Assembly: GCA_903905655.1 (NCBI GenBank)
Contig: CAIVHG010000007.1
Span: 30,389-94,388, forward strand
Reading direction: 5' to 3'
Length of the DNA: 64,000 nt
From: an uncultured beta proteobacterium
GTDB lineage: Bacteria; Pseudomonadota; Gammaproteobacteria; Burkholderiales; SG8-41
Of the stretch, positions 34,605 to 43,184 are shown in pieces. The position numbers and the translations under genes were made by a program. The notes under the pieces were generated by a model, which saw only the letters and a list, made by a program, of their open reading frames with translations, was not told the DNA's origin and did not search any database. Each line of letters begins with the position of its first letter. Position 1 is the stretch's first letter.

Positions 34605-35483
34605 ATGGATGACCTGAAACCGCTCGTTGCACGCGCCGAAGCGCTGCTGGCGCGCATTGAAAAACTGCTGCCGCCGGCGCCGCCGCCGGTGGATTGGCAG
34701 GCGGCCAGCGCGTTCCTGTGGCGCCGGCACCATGACCGGGGCTACATCGAAGCAGTGCGCCATGTGCACGCCATCAGCCTCGACGATCTGCGCGGCATCG
34801 ACCGACAAAAGCAGGCGGTCGAGCAGAATACGCGGCAGTTTGTCGAAGGCTATCCGGCGAACAACGTGCTGCTGACCGGCGCGCGCGGCACCGGCAAGTC
34901 CTCGATCGTGAAAGCGCTGCTCAACAAATACGCCTCGCGCGGGCTGCGGGTGATCGAGGTCGAGAAGCACAACCTCATCGACCTCCCGGAGCTGGTCGCC
35001 CAGATCGACACGCGGCCCGAGCGCTTCATCGTGTTTTGCGACGATTTGTCGTTCGATGCCGATGAGCAGGGATACAAGGCGCTCAAGGTGGTGCTCGACG
35101 GTTCGGTGGCTGCGGCCTCGGAAAACTGCCTGATCTACGCGACCTCGAATCGCCGCCACCTGATGCCGGAATACATGTCGGAAAACCTGGCCGCCAAGCG
35201 CGTCGGCGAAGAGATCCATCCCGGCGAAACTGTGGAGGAGAAGATCTCGCTCTCCGAGCGTTTCGGAGTGTGGGTTTCTTTCTACCCGTTCGACCAGGAC
35301 GAGTACCTGGAGATCGTCGCGCAATGGCTCGCATACTTCAAGGTGGGCGACGCCGCGACCGATGCGGTACGTCATGCGGCGCTGCAGTGGGCATTACAGC
35401 GCGGCTCGCGCAGCGGCCGCGTGGCGTGGCAATTCGCACGCGACTGGGCGGGGCGCGCGAGCGTCGCGCGCGATCAGCGGTAA
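34605..35483 (+). CDS. DUF815 family AAA-type ATPase
   Basis: A 292-aa P-loop protein. Walker A is TGARGTGKSS (near residue 93) and the Walker B-like segment is FIVFCDDLSFD (near 140), with ATSNRRHLMPEYM as sensor 1 region. The DUF815 family is widespread in bacteria and has no established function. ATG 34605 follows argJ by 23 nt; the upstream in-frame extension lies inside argJ and is rejected. It probably belongs to one transcript with argJ and the Nudix gene. Confidence 0.85.
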   Translation: MDDLKPLVARAEALLARIEKLLPPAPPPVDWQAASAFLWRRHHDRGYIEAVRHVHAISLDDLRGIDRQKQAVEQNTRQFVEGYPANNVLLTGARGTGKSSIVKALLNKYASRGLRVIEVEKHNLIDLPELVAQIDTRPERFIVFCDDLSFDADEQGYKALKVVLDGSVAAASENCLIYATSNRRHLMPEYMSENLAAKRVGEEIHPGETVEEKISLSERFGVWVSFYPFDQDEYLEIVAQWLAYFKVGDAATDAVRHAALQWALQRGSRSGRVAWQFARDWAGRASVARDQR

Positions 35484-35503
35484 GGCGGGACTCCCCGCTT
35501 AGC

Positions 35504-36454
35504 ATGCTGGCGACGGCATCCCGGCGCGTCGAGGTCGTTGCCGCAGTCATCCTGAACGAGCGCGGCGAGTTTTTGCTCGCGCAGCGGCCGCACGGCAAGC
35601 CCTACGCGGGCTACTGGGAATTCCCGGGCGGCAAGGTCGAGCCCGGCGAATCTGCGGTTGCAGCGCTCAAACGCGAGTTGCACGAAGAACTGGGCATCGA
35701 GCCGCTCACCTGCCATCCATGGATCACCCGCGAGTTCGATTACCCGCATGCCGCGGTGCGTCTCAGCTTCTATCGGGTGCCGCGCTGGAGCGGCACGCTG
35801 CACGGCAGGGAGCAGCAACAGTTCGTCTGGCAGTCGGCGCGGGCGATCACTGTAGCGCCGCTGCTGCCGGCCAACGCCCCGATCGTGCGCGCGTTGAGCC
35901 TGCCGCATGTATATGGCATCAGCTGCGCCGCGTTGCTGGGATGTGAGGAATTCGAGGCGCGGCTAACGCGTGCGCTGGCCGGCGGGCTGGCGCTGGTACA
36001 GGTGCGCGAAAAGGAGCTGGATGTGCACGGACTGCGCGCGGCAGCGACGCGCTGGGCTGCGCTCGGCCACCGCTATGGAGCGCGAGTGCTGGTCAACGGG
36101 CCGGTTGAGGTCGCCGCGGCGGCGCAGGCCGACGGCATACACCTGACCGCAGCGGCATTGATGGCGCAAACGCGCCGGCCCGATGTCGCGTGGTGTGCCG
36201 CTTCATGCCACGGTGCGGCAGAGCTTGCGCAAGCCAGGGCGCTGGGCGTTGATTTCGCGGTGCTGGGGCCAGTGCTGCCCACCCTGAGTCATCCCGAGGC
36301 GCGCGGGCTGGGCTGGGGTGAATTCGCGCGCCTGATCGCTGGTTATCCGTTGCCGGTCTACGCGCTCGGCGGTATGCAGAGCTCTGACCTCGAGCAGGCG
36401 TGGGCCAGCGGCGCCCATGGCATCGCAATGATGCGGGGCGTGTGGAAAGAGTGA
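35504..36454 (+). CDS. mutT: Nudix (MutT) hydrolase fused to a ThiE-like TIM-barrel domain
   Basis: A 316-aa two-domain protein. Residues about 8-130 form a MutT-type Nudix domain; the Nudix box starts at GGKVEPGES and ends with RELHEELGIE. Residues about 140-316 resemble thiamine-phosphate synthase (VQVREKEL, LVNGPVEVAAAAQADGIHL, SCHGAAELAQARALGVDF, YALGGM). This fusion is known in beta- and gammaproteobacteria. The MutT part is expected to hydrolyse 8-oxo-dGTP; the role of the ThiE-like part is unproven and it may not make thiamine. Confidence 0.87.
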   Translation: MLATASRRVEVVAAVILNERGEFLLAQRPHGKPYAGYWEFPGGKVEPGESAVAALKRELHEELGIEPLTCHPWITREFDYPHAAVRLSFYRVPRWSGTLHGREQQQFVWQSARAITVAPLLPANAPIVRALSLPHVYGISCAALLGCEEFEARLTRALAGGLALVQVREKELDVHGLRAAATRWAALGHRYGARVLVNGPVEVAAAAQADGIHLTAAALMAQTRRPDVAWCAASCHGAAELAQARALGVDFAVLGPVLPTLSHPEARGLGWGEFARLIAGYPLPVYALGGMQSSDLEQAWASGAHGIAMMRGVWKE

Positions 36455-36552
36455 GCTAAGGCCTCAAGCGGTGATGCGAAGGCAGTCTGCAGGCAAGGCA
36501 GGGGTCGCGGCGCGCGATTGCCACCGTCAGCAGTGAGCAGTTCGGCCCTAGG

Positions 36553-36744
36553 TCACTGCTCGGGTTTGGGCTCTTCGGACTCTTCGTCTGCGCCGCTGTT
36601 TTCGACCGGGACGCGATAGCTTTCGGTCATCCATGCGCCGAGGTCGATCATCCGGCAGCGCTCCGAACAAAACGGGCGGTAGCGGTTGTTGCTGTCCCAG
36701 AGGACCGGTGTCCCGCAGTGCGGGCAGTTTACGGTACGCGGCAT
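36553..36744 (-). CDS. yacG: DNA gyrase inhibitor YacG
   Basis: A 63-aa zinc protein. Four Cys in the pattern CPHC...FCSERC (Cys 7, 10, 26, 30) bind zinc, followed by the family [13 protein letters not shown] and an acidic tail. YacG binds GyrB and inhibits gyrase in E. coli. It is 9 nt downstream of zapD, in the conserved coaE-zapD-yacG group. Confidence 0.93.
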   Translation of the reverse strand: MPRTVNCPHCGTPVLWDSNNRYRPFCSERCRMIDLGAWMTESYRVPVENSGADEESEEPKPEQ

Positions 36745-36753
36745 TGAAACGTA

Positions 36754-37509
36754 TCAGAGATTGCAGAACGTGAGCTCGAACTCCACGTCCGACTCAATCA
36801 CTCTGGGGCGCTGGGAGCCTTCCTGGACAGTAAACCGGATATTGAGCGCATACTTGTTGGCGCTGATCTCCGGCACGCACTGGTAGTCGCGCTCGAGCCG
36901 GATGCGCAGCATCTGCGACATGCGGCCGGCCATCATCTGCTGGTAGACGCCCTGCACGGCTTTGTGCTTTCCAGGTGTTCCGCTCTCCCGCAGCAGCCGC
37001 AGCACGATGGCGATGCCGTCGCGCAGCGGCAGAAATGGCGCCAGCCAGATCTCGAGGTCATGGCGATGCTGCTCGGCGCTTTGATGCAGCCAGTAATGGT
37101 AAGACGGGACATCGAACTCGCATACCCCGCCCGGGATGCTGGTGCGCTGCTTGATGCCCATCAGCCATTCGTTCTCGCGCAGCTCCTGGCCGACTTTGCC
37201 CGGAATCTGCAGCAGCTTGGCCGTGGTGCGGTCGATTTCCCATAGGACGTTGGCGAGCGCTTCTTTCGAGATCTCAGGATTATCGCGCAGCGATTCGAGC
37301 GCGTGCTTCTGGCGCTCCAGTTCCTGCAGCAGGTCGGATTTCAGATCTGCGCGGCCCGCGACCTCGAGGATTTCGAACACTGAGAGCAGTGCGACATGAT
37401 GTTCCTGGGGGCCGTCCTTGGCCGTGAAATACTGGGCGCGCTCGTATAGATCATCGAGCCGCAGCAGGGTGCGGATGCGCTCACTCAACGGGTATTCGTA
37501 GCTGATCAC
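36754..37509 (-). CDS. zapD: Cell division protein ZapD
   Basis: A 251-aa cytoplasmic protein that bundles FtsZ filaments by binding the FtsZ C-terminal peptide. The N-terminal signature YEYPLSERIRTLLRLD and the internal DLEIWLAPFLPLRDGIAIVLRLLRESG region match the family, as does the length (about 247-251 aa). It is co-directional with coaE, pilD and pilC. Its partner FtsZ is at 26523. Confidence 0.93.
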   Translation of the reverse strand: MISYEYPLSERIRTLLRLDDLYERAQYFTAKDGPQEHHVALLSVFEILEVAGRADLKSDLLQELERQKHALESLRDNPEISKEALANVLWEIDRTTAKLLQIPGKVGQELRENEWLMGIKQRTSIPGGVCEFDVPSYHYWLHQSAEQHRHDLEIWLAPFLPLRDGIAIVLRLLRESGTPGKHKAVQGVYQQMMAGRMSQMLRIRLERDYQCVPEISANKYALNIRFTVQEGSQRPRVIESDVEFELTFCNL

Positions 37510-37581
37510 GGCGGCGTGAGGCGGGCGCGGACTGTTTGAATGCGGCTAATTGTTCTACAAAAGCCGAAAAAAATAAAGAGT

Positions 37582-38217
37582 TTAATTCTGGCCGCCCATT
37601 CCAGGGGCGGTTGCTGAGGCGGCCGCGAGTTCCAGATACTGACGATGCAGGGCGATGGCATGGGTGCGCAGGGTCGCGCGGTCGGTCTGGTTCACGAGGA
37701 CATCGTCGGCAATCTTGAGCCGTGCGGCGCGGCTCGCCTGCTGAGCCATGATCGCCTGGACCATGGCCGCCGTCAGGCCGGAGCGCTGCATGACGCGCGC
37801 GACCTGCAACTCCTCATCGCAATCGACGACCAGCACGCGCCGCACCAGGTGGCGAAAGGCGCCGGTTTCGACCAGCAGCGGCGTCACCAGCACGACATAG
37901 GGCGAATTCGCAGCCCTGACCGCGGTTTCGACCTGCGCGTGGATCATCGGATGCAGGATCGCTTCCAGCTTCTGCTTGGCGGCGGCGTCCGCGAACACCA
38001 ACTCGCGCATGCGGTGGCGATCGAGCGCGCCGTCGCGGGTCAGGTAATCGGCGCCGAACTCGCGCGCGATGGCGAGCGCACCGAGCGCACCGGGTGCCGT
38101 CAGTTCATGGGATACATCGTCGGCGTCGACCACCGCGGCCCCCAGTTCCCCGAAGATGTCGGCGACGCTGGATTTGCCGCTGCCGATTCCGCCGGTGAGT
38201 CCGATCACGAGCGGCAC
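37582..38217 (-). CDS. coaE: Dephospho-CoA kinase
   Basis: A 211-aa P-loop kinase carrying out the last step of CoA synthesis. Walker A is GLTGGIGSGKSSVA at the N terminus; DADDVSHELT, LEAILHPMIHAQV and VLVTPLLVETGAFRHLV are family motifs. The first enzyme of the same pathway, CoaX, opens the window. It is 3 nt downstream of pilD. Confidence 0.95.
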   Translation of the reverse strand: MPLVIGLTGGIGSGKSSVADIFGELGAAVVDADDVSHELTAPGALGALAIAREFGADYLTRDGALDRHRMRELVFADAAAKQKLEAILHPMIHAQVETAVRAANSPYVVLVTPLLVETGAFRHLVRRVLVVDCDEELQVARVMQRSGLTAAMVQAIMAQQASRAARLKIADDVLVNQTDRATLRTHAIALHRQYLELAAASATAPGMGGQN

Positions 38218-38220
38218 GGC

Positions 38221-39081
38221 CTAGAGCGCCCTCAGGTAGTAATCGACCAGCGTGTTGCCCCAGAACATGGCAATCAGGCCGGCGAGCACGAGGTAGGGGC
38301 CGAAGGGGATCGGGACATCGCGTCCGCGCCGCGCAAAGACGATCAGCGCGATGCCGATGACCGCGCCCACCAGCGAGGCGATCAGTATCACCGCCGGCAG
38401 CATCTTCCATCCCAGCCAGGCGCCGATCGCCGCCAGGAGCTTGAAGTCCCCGTAACCCATGCCTTCCTTGCCGGTTGCGAATTTGAAGGCCCAGAATACC
38501 GACCACAGCGCGAGATAGCCCGCGCCTGCCCCGATCACTGCTGAAGAGAGGTCGATGAACGTGCCGTTGAGGTTGATGAGCAGGCCCAGCCAAAGCAGGG
38601 GCAGGGTAAGGTTGTCAGGGAGGTAAAAGGTATCCAGGTCGATGAACGCGGCCGCGATCAGTATCCAGGCGTAGAACAAAGCAGCGAGCGTTTGCCAGCT
38701 GTAACCGTAGCGCCAGGCAATATAGCCGGAGAGCAGCGCAGTTAACGCTTCGACCGCTGGATAGCGCAGCGGTATCTTGGCTTTGCAGTTGCGGCACTTG
38801 CCGCCGAGCGCGATAAAGCTGACGAGCGGAATGTTCTCGAGCGCGCTCAACTGGTAGCCGCAGGCCGGGCACTGCGAGCGCGGCACGACCAGGTTGTAGC
38901 GCGGCTCGGCAGCCGGCGCTGCGCCATGGAGCGCGGCTGACTCCGCGCGCCATTGCCGTTCGAGCATTTTCGGCAGGCGGTGGATGACGACATTGAGAAA
39001 GCTGCCGACAGCCAGCGCAATCAGGCTCACCGTCATGATGAGCAGCGCAGGGTAGGACTCTAGGGCTTGCAGGAAAGGCAT
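38221..39081 (-). CDS. pilD: Type IV prepilin peptidase / N-methyltransferase
   Basis: A 286-aa polytopic inner-membrane aspartic protease that cleaves and methylates type IV pilin and pseudopilin leaders. The zinc-type tetracysteine motif (CPAC...CRNC), the FIDLDTFYLPD catalytic Asp region and GMGYGDFKLLAAIGAWLG (second Asp) are intact. ATG 39081 has GGGAA upstream; a TTG nine codons earlier is less likely. It lies 68 nt downstream of pilC. Confidence 0.93.
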   Translation of the reverse strand: MPFLQALESYPALLIMTVSLIALAVGSFLNVVIHRLPKMLERQWRAESAALHGAAPAAEPRYNLVVPRSQCPACGYQLSALENIPLVSFIALGGKCRNCKAKIPLRYPAVEALTALLSGYIAWRYGYSWQTLAALFYAWILIAAAFIDLDTFYLPDNLTLPLLWLGLLINLNGTFIDLSSAVIGAGAGYLALWSVFWAFKFATGKEGMGYGDFKLLAAIGAWLGWKMLPAVILIASLVGAVIGIALIVFARRGRDVPIPFGPYLVLAGLIAMFWGNTLVDYYLRAL

Positions 39082-39149
39082 GGCGGTTCCCGGGTCAGGA
39101 TTCTGCAAGTTTAACCCGGAACCGGAAATTTAGACCGTAGCCGCTCGCT

Positions 39150-40382
39150 TCAAACCACCTGACCCAGCTTGAAGATCGGCAGATACATCGCCACCACCAT
39201 GCCGCCGATGAGCGTGCCGAGCACCACCATGATCAGGGGTTCCATGAGGCTCGACAGCGCGCCCACTGCGTCGTCCACTTCAGCTTCGAAGAAATCGGAA
39301 ATCTTGGACAACATTGCATCGAGCGATCCCGCTTCTTCGCCGATCGCGACCATCTGCAGGACCATGTTGGGGAACACGTCGGCATTCTGCATCGATACCA
39401 CCAGGCTCGACCCGGTCGAAACATCAGCCTGTATTTTTTTTGTTGCCAGCCAGTATTCGTGATTGCCCGCGGCGCCGGCGACCGAATCGAGCGCTTCCAC
39501 CAGCGGCACGCCAGCGGCAAACATGGTCGAAAGCGTGCGCGTCCAGCGCGCGATCACCGCTTTGCGAATCAGGTCGCCGAAAATCGGGAGGCGCAGTACC
39601 AGCCGGTCCATGAATATCTGCAGCGGCTTCGAGCGTTTCCAGGCGTAGAAAAATCCCCAGATGCCCCCGAACAGGATGCCAAAGATCAGGTACCAATATT
39701 TGACGAAGTAATCGGACATCGCGATCACCATCAGCGTCGGCGCTGGCAGGTCGGCGCCAAAGCTCGTGAAGACCTGCTTAAACGCGGGAATGACGAAAAT
39801 CATGATCACCGCGGTGATGATGAAAGTGACGGCGAGTACCGCGGTCGGATAGAACAGCGCGGACTTGATTTTGCTCTTGATGGCGAGGATTTTCTCGCGG
39901 TAGGTCGCAAGGCGGTCGAGCAGGCTGTCGAGGATGCCGGCCTGCTCGCCGGCGCCCACCAGGTTGCAGAACAGCGCGTCGAAGTAAAGCGGGTGCTTTT
40001 CAAACGCGCTTTTCAGGTTGGAACCGGTTTCGACCGAGGTCTTGATGTCCGTCACTAGCGCCTGCACCCGCGCGTTGCTGTGGCCCTTGCCCACGATGTC
40101 GAAGGCCTGCAGCAGGGGCACGCCGGCTTTCATCATGGTGGCGAGTTGGCGCGTAAAAAGCGTGATGTCCTTCTCCGAGATGCGTTTGCCGGCGCCAACC
40201 TTGACTTTCTTGACCTTGATGATCTTGATGCCCTGGCGGCGCAAGGTCGCGTTGACCAGCGCCTCGCCGCCTGCGCGCATTTCCCCGCGCACCGTCTTGC
40301 CGGACTTGTCGGTGCCGATCCACGAATAGGTGGACTCCTCAGGGCTTTTGCGCGCTCCCATGCGTGCGGTTGCAGTCGCCAT
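39150..40382 (-). CDS. pilC: Type IV pilus inner-membrane platform protein PilC
   Basis: A 410-aa GspF/PilC family protein with two homologous T2SSF domains, starting FTRQLATMMKAGVPLLQAFD and RWTRTLSTMFAAGVPLVEALD, and three TM regions near residues 170-195, 220-245 and 385-405. It couples the PilB/PilT motors to pilus assembly. ATG 40382 has GAGGA 7 nt upstream; an adjacent GTG is one codon earlier. The usual pilB partner is not upstream: the next gene is a CNNM transporter. Confidence 0.93.
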   Translation of the reverse strand: MATATARMGARKSPEESTYSWIGTDKSGKTVRGEMRAGGEALVNATLRRQGIKIIKVKKVKVGAGKRISEKDITLFTRQLATMMKAGVPLLQAFDIVGKGHSNARVQALVTDIKTSVETGSNLKSAFEKHPLYFDALFCNLVGAGEQAGILDSLLDRLATYREKILAIKSKIKSALFYPTAVLAVTFIITAVIMIFVIPAFKQVFTSFGADLPAPTLMVIAMSDYFVKYWYLIFGILFGGIWGFFYAWKRSKPLQIFMDRLVLRLPIFGDLIRKAVIARWTRTLSTMFAAGVPLVEALDSVAGAAGNHEYWLATKKIQADVSTGSSLVVSMQNADVFPNMVLQMVAIGEEAGSLDAMLSKISDFFEAEVDDAVGALSSLMEPLIMVVLGTLIGGMVVAMYLPIFKLGQVV

Positions 40383-40458
40383 CACGTTTCCTCTATCGGC
40401 TCAGGGATTTAGCTGGGTCTGGCGAATCATGCCTAGCTTCACATTCTTTGTAAAGGAA

Positions 40459-41760
40459 CTAAGCCGCTGGTGTTTCGGGGGCGTGCCCGGGGTTCACCGC
40501 ACTGTCGGGCGCTGCGAGGCGCACCGCTTTCACGACCCGGTCCTGAGTCTGTACTATTTCGAGCGCATGTCCAGCAACCTTGAGGCTGGTACCGGGCTCG
40601 GGTATGTCCTGCAGATGTTCGAGGATGAGGCCATTGAGGGTTTTCGGGCCGTCGAGCGCGAAGCGGTAACCAAGTTTGCGGTTCAGTTCGCGCAGCAGGC
40701 TACCGCCTTCCACCAGATAGCCGCCGTCATCCTGGCGGCGAAAGTGCGCAGCCTGCAGCGGAGAGCCGGTTGCAAATTCCCCGATCAGCTCTTCGACGAT
40801 GTCTTCGAGCGTAAGCATCCCCTGCAGCTCGCCATACTCGTCGACGACGAAACAGATGCGGTCCTGATGTTCCTGGAACTCCTGTAGCTGCGTGAACAGT
40901 GGTGTGCCGGAAGGCACGAAATATGGTTTACGCATGTGCTCCCGCAAATGTTTGGCAGTAATTGCGGTGCCGCCGACGTTGAGTAGCCGCCGCACCAGTA
41001 TGATGCCGATGATGTTTTCGGGCTGACCTTCGTAAACGGCAAGCCGCCGGTGATAAGCCGTCGAGATCTGCTGGCGCAGCATCTCCGGCGGCTCGTCGAT
41101 ATCCAGTGCTTCAATTTGACTGCGCGGCGTCATGACGTCGTCGACGGTGATGCTTTCGAGATCGAACAGGTTGAGCAATATGCTTTGATGTTTCTGCGGG
41201 ATGTAGTTGCCCGCTTCCAGCACTAGTGTGCGCAGTTCTTCGGGCGTGAGCTTGCTGTCCATCGCGCGCGCCGGCTTGAGACGGAGCAGCCATAGCAGCG
41301 AGCGCACGAACAGGTTGACGAACCACACCAGTGGGCGCAGCACGGCGAGCAGCGGGGTCAGGACATAACTTGCCGAGTTCGCGATCGTTTCGGGATAAGC
41401 GGCGCCGATCACCTTGGGCGTGATTTCACTGAATACCAGGATCACGAATGCCGCGATGGCGGTCGCGGCAAACAGCGCAAGCTCACTGCCGCCTAGGTAG
41501 CGGCGCGCGATCTCGCCTACCAGCAGCGCAACGGCCGCGTTGATAAGGTTGTTGCCGAGCAGCACCACGCCCAGCAACTGATCGACGGCTGCGAGCAACT
41601 GCGTGGTGAGGCGCGCCCCGCGGTGGCCCGATTTGACCAAGTGTTTCAGGCGATAGCGGTTGAGCGCCATCATGCTGGTTTCGGACATCGAAAAAAATGC
41701 CGAAATGATCAGCAGCACCACCAGCACAGCAAACAGCGTCGATAGGGGAATGTCGTCCAC
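40459..41760 (-). CDS. CNNM/CorC family transporter (YfjD/CorB type)
   Basis: A 433-aa inner-membrane protein with a DUF21/CNNM domain of four hydrophobic segments (residues about 5-180), a CBS pair (about 200-325, with DDVMTPRSQIEAL and FVVDEYGELQGMLTLEDIVEELIGE shown as the region near 300) and a C-terminal CorC/HlyC domain. The family is linked to magnesium or other cation efflux. GTG 41760 lies 4 nt from the end of an inverted-repeat element that supplies its AGGA ribosome site. In E. coli the homologue sits next to ypjD and ffh, as here. Confidence 0.87.
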   Translation of the reverse strand: MDDIPLSTLFAVLVVLLIISAFFSMSETSMMALNRYRLKHLVKSGHRGARLTTQLLAAVDQLLGVVLLGNNLINAAVALLVGEIARRYLGGSELALFAATAIAAFVILVFSEITPKVIGAAYPETIANSASYVLTPLLAVLRPLVWFVNLFVRSLLWLLRLKPARAMDSKLTPEELRTLVLEAGNYIPQKHQSILLNLFDLESITVDDVMTPRSQIEALDIDEPPEMLRQQISTAYHRRLAVYEGQPENIIGIILVRRLLNVGGTAITAKHLREHMRKPYFVPSGTPLFTQLQEFQEHQDRICFVVDEYGELQGMLTLEDIVEELIGEFATGSPLQAAHFRRQDDGGYLVEGGSLLRELNRKLGYRFALDGPKTLNGLILEHLQDIPEPGTSLKVAGHALEIVQTQDRVVKAVRLAAPDSAVNPGHAPETPAA

Positions 41761-41764
41761 AGCT

Positions 41765-41955
41765 AGTGTCCTGAGTCCTTAATTCGCTGAACAATAGATG
41801 TCGAGAATTGACGCCATACTTTGTCGCAAATCCTCGCCGGGTGCCCGACCCGGCTGTGGTTTGCTTCGCGTCTGGCGCCAATTTCGCCACTTTTGTCCTG
41901 CAAACGTCGTCACGAGAGAAAACTATTCTTCAACGAACTAAAGACTCAGGACACT
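41765..41955. repeat. Inverted-repeat (MITE-like) element 1, 191 bp
   Basis: Terminal arms 41765-41797 and 41923-41955 are 33-bp inverted repeats matching at 29 positions, beginning AGTGTCCTGAGTC. Inside is a GC-rich hairpin: GCCGGGT (41836-41842) and ACCCGGC (41848-41854) around GCCCG, extended by GCAAA/TTTGC pairing. No transposase frame fits. No clear target-site duplication is visible. The arms are complete, which favours a non-autonomous mobile element or structured repeat over chance. Confidence 0.75.
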
Positions 41956-42021
41956 GGCCGCGGGTAGAGGATTTCAGCATAGCAAGGTCCGTGGACCTGG
42001 TCGCGCCGCGGGCGCGGGTAA

Positions 42022-42855
42022 CTAGGCGTAACCGCGGCCCAATATCACTTCGAGCACGAATTTGCTGCCGATATAGGCGAGCACCAGCACCAGAAACCCG
42101 GCGAGCGTCCAGCGCACGGCGACGCGGCCGCGCCAGCCGTAGAATTGCCGGCCTCCCAGCAGAGCCGCGAAGATTAGCCACGACAGGATGCCGAACACAG
42201 TCTTGTGCTCGAAGCGCAGCGCCTTGCCGAACACCTCCTCTGAAAATACGAGGCCGGTGGCGAGCGTGAGCGTGAGCAGCACGAAGCCCGCTGCAATGAT
42301 GCGAAAGAGCAGCGTTTCCATGGTCAGCAGCGGCGGCAGCTTTTGCAGCGCCAGCGGCAGGTGTGCCCCGTGCAGCCGGCGCTCGATCAACGCCATGAGC
42401 AGGACGTGCAGCGCGGCAATCGTGAACAGGCTGTAGGCTAGCATCGAGATCAGCAGGTGCACCTTGAAGGTGGCGAGCTCGGTGTTGGGGAGTGCGCGCA
42501 CCTCCGGGAACAGCACCGGCAGAAATGCTCCGATCGCAGCAACCGGCATGACCATCCCCTGCAGGCCTTCGATGTCGTAAAAGAGATTGCCCAGCCAGTA
42601 GATGAGCACTGTTAGCCAGACGATGATCGACACGGCGTTGGCAACACCCAGCCGCACACCGGCGCCGGCGAATACCGATACATAAATCAACGCCGCATGC
42701 GCGATCAACGGAGCCAGCACGATGACGCGCTCCAGAGACGCGGCGCGGGTGCGCGGCGCACCTTCCGCCGGCACTAGCCAGAGCGTGCGCCAGAAGTACG
42801 CCGCGAGCGCCGCGTACATCAGCGAGGTAATCAGATAAAATGCGACATTGGCCAT
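42022..42855 (-). CDS. ypjD: YpjD-like cytochrome c assembly (CcsA/CcmC-type) membrane protein
   Basis: A 277-aa polytopic protein with about eight TM helices and the CcsA-type core: LLISMLAYSLFTIAALHVLL (about residues 130-152) and the late FEHKTVFGILSWLIFAALL with a conserved His. E. coli YpjD (also called CorE) is linked genetically to the CNNM protein CorB and magnesium/cobalt resistance rather than to cytochrome c. Here it keeps that neighbourhood (ffh divergent, CNNM downstream) but is flanked on both sides by inverted-repeat elements. Confidence 0.82.
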   Translation of the reverse strand: MANVAFYLITSLMYAALAAYFWRTLWLVPAEGAPRTRAASLERVIVLAPLIAHAALIYVSVFAGAGVRLGVANAVSIIVWLTVLIYWLGNLFYDIEGLQGMVMPVAAIGAFLPVLFPEVRALPNTELATFKVHLLISMLAYSLFTIAALHVLLMALIERRLHGAHLPLALQKLPPLLTMETLLFRIIAAGFVLLTLTLATGLVFSEEVFGKALRFEHKTVFGILSWLIFAALLGGRQFYGWRGRVAVRWTLAGFLVLVLAYIGSKFVLEVILGRGYA

Positions 42856-42883
42856 GAGCTAGGCACAAGTTTACACCAGCACT

Positions 42884-43149
42884 AGAACCTGTCTCATGAA
42901 TATCCGCGTGTGCGACGGAGACCATTTTCGCCCAGTTCGAGGAGGGCGACCGCAGCAATATGTCGATATTGCAAGGGAGCTCGACGACGAAATGGGCGAA
43001 AATGGTCCCGTCCCGAAGGGTTGTCGCCAGAAACGCCGATTGCCGCGTTGCCCGTCTTGGTAATAGTCTGGCTATTACCTGCGACGTGCGCCTTGCACTC
43101 GTCATTTCTGGCGACAACGCATCACGTGGATATTCATGAGACAGGTTCT
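42884..43149. repeat. Inverted-repeat (MITE-like) element 2 with two nested hairpins, 266 bp
   Basis: Terminal arms 42884-42910 and 43123-43149 are 27-bp inverted repeats with one mismatch (start AGAACCTGTCTCATG). Inside, GACCATTTTCGCCCA (42920-42934) pairs perfectly with 42993-43007 and encloses GCAATAT/ATATTGC around GTCG. GTTGTCGCCAGAAA (43020-43033) pairs perfectly with 43105-43118 and encloses GGTAATAG/CTATTACC (43059-43079). No coding sequence is convincing. The layout is three levels of symmetric structure, unlike a terminator. Confidence 0.8.
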
Positions 43150-43184
43150 GGCACCGCAAGCCCATCCCCTGACAGGAATACCGC

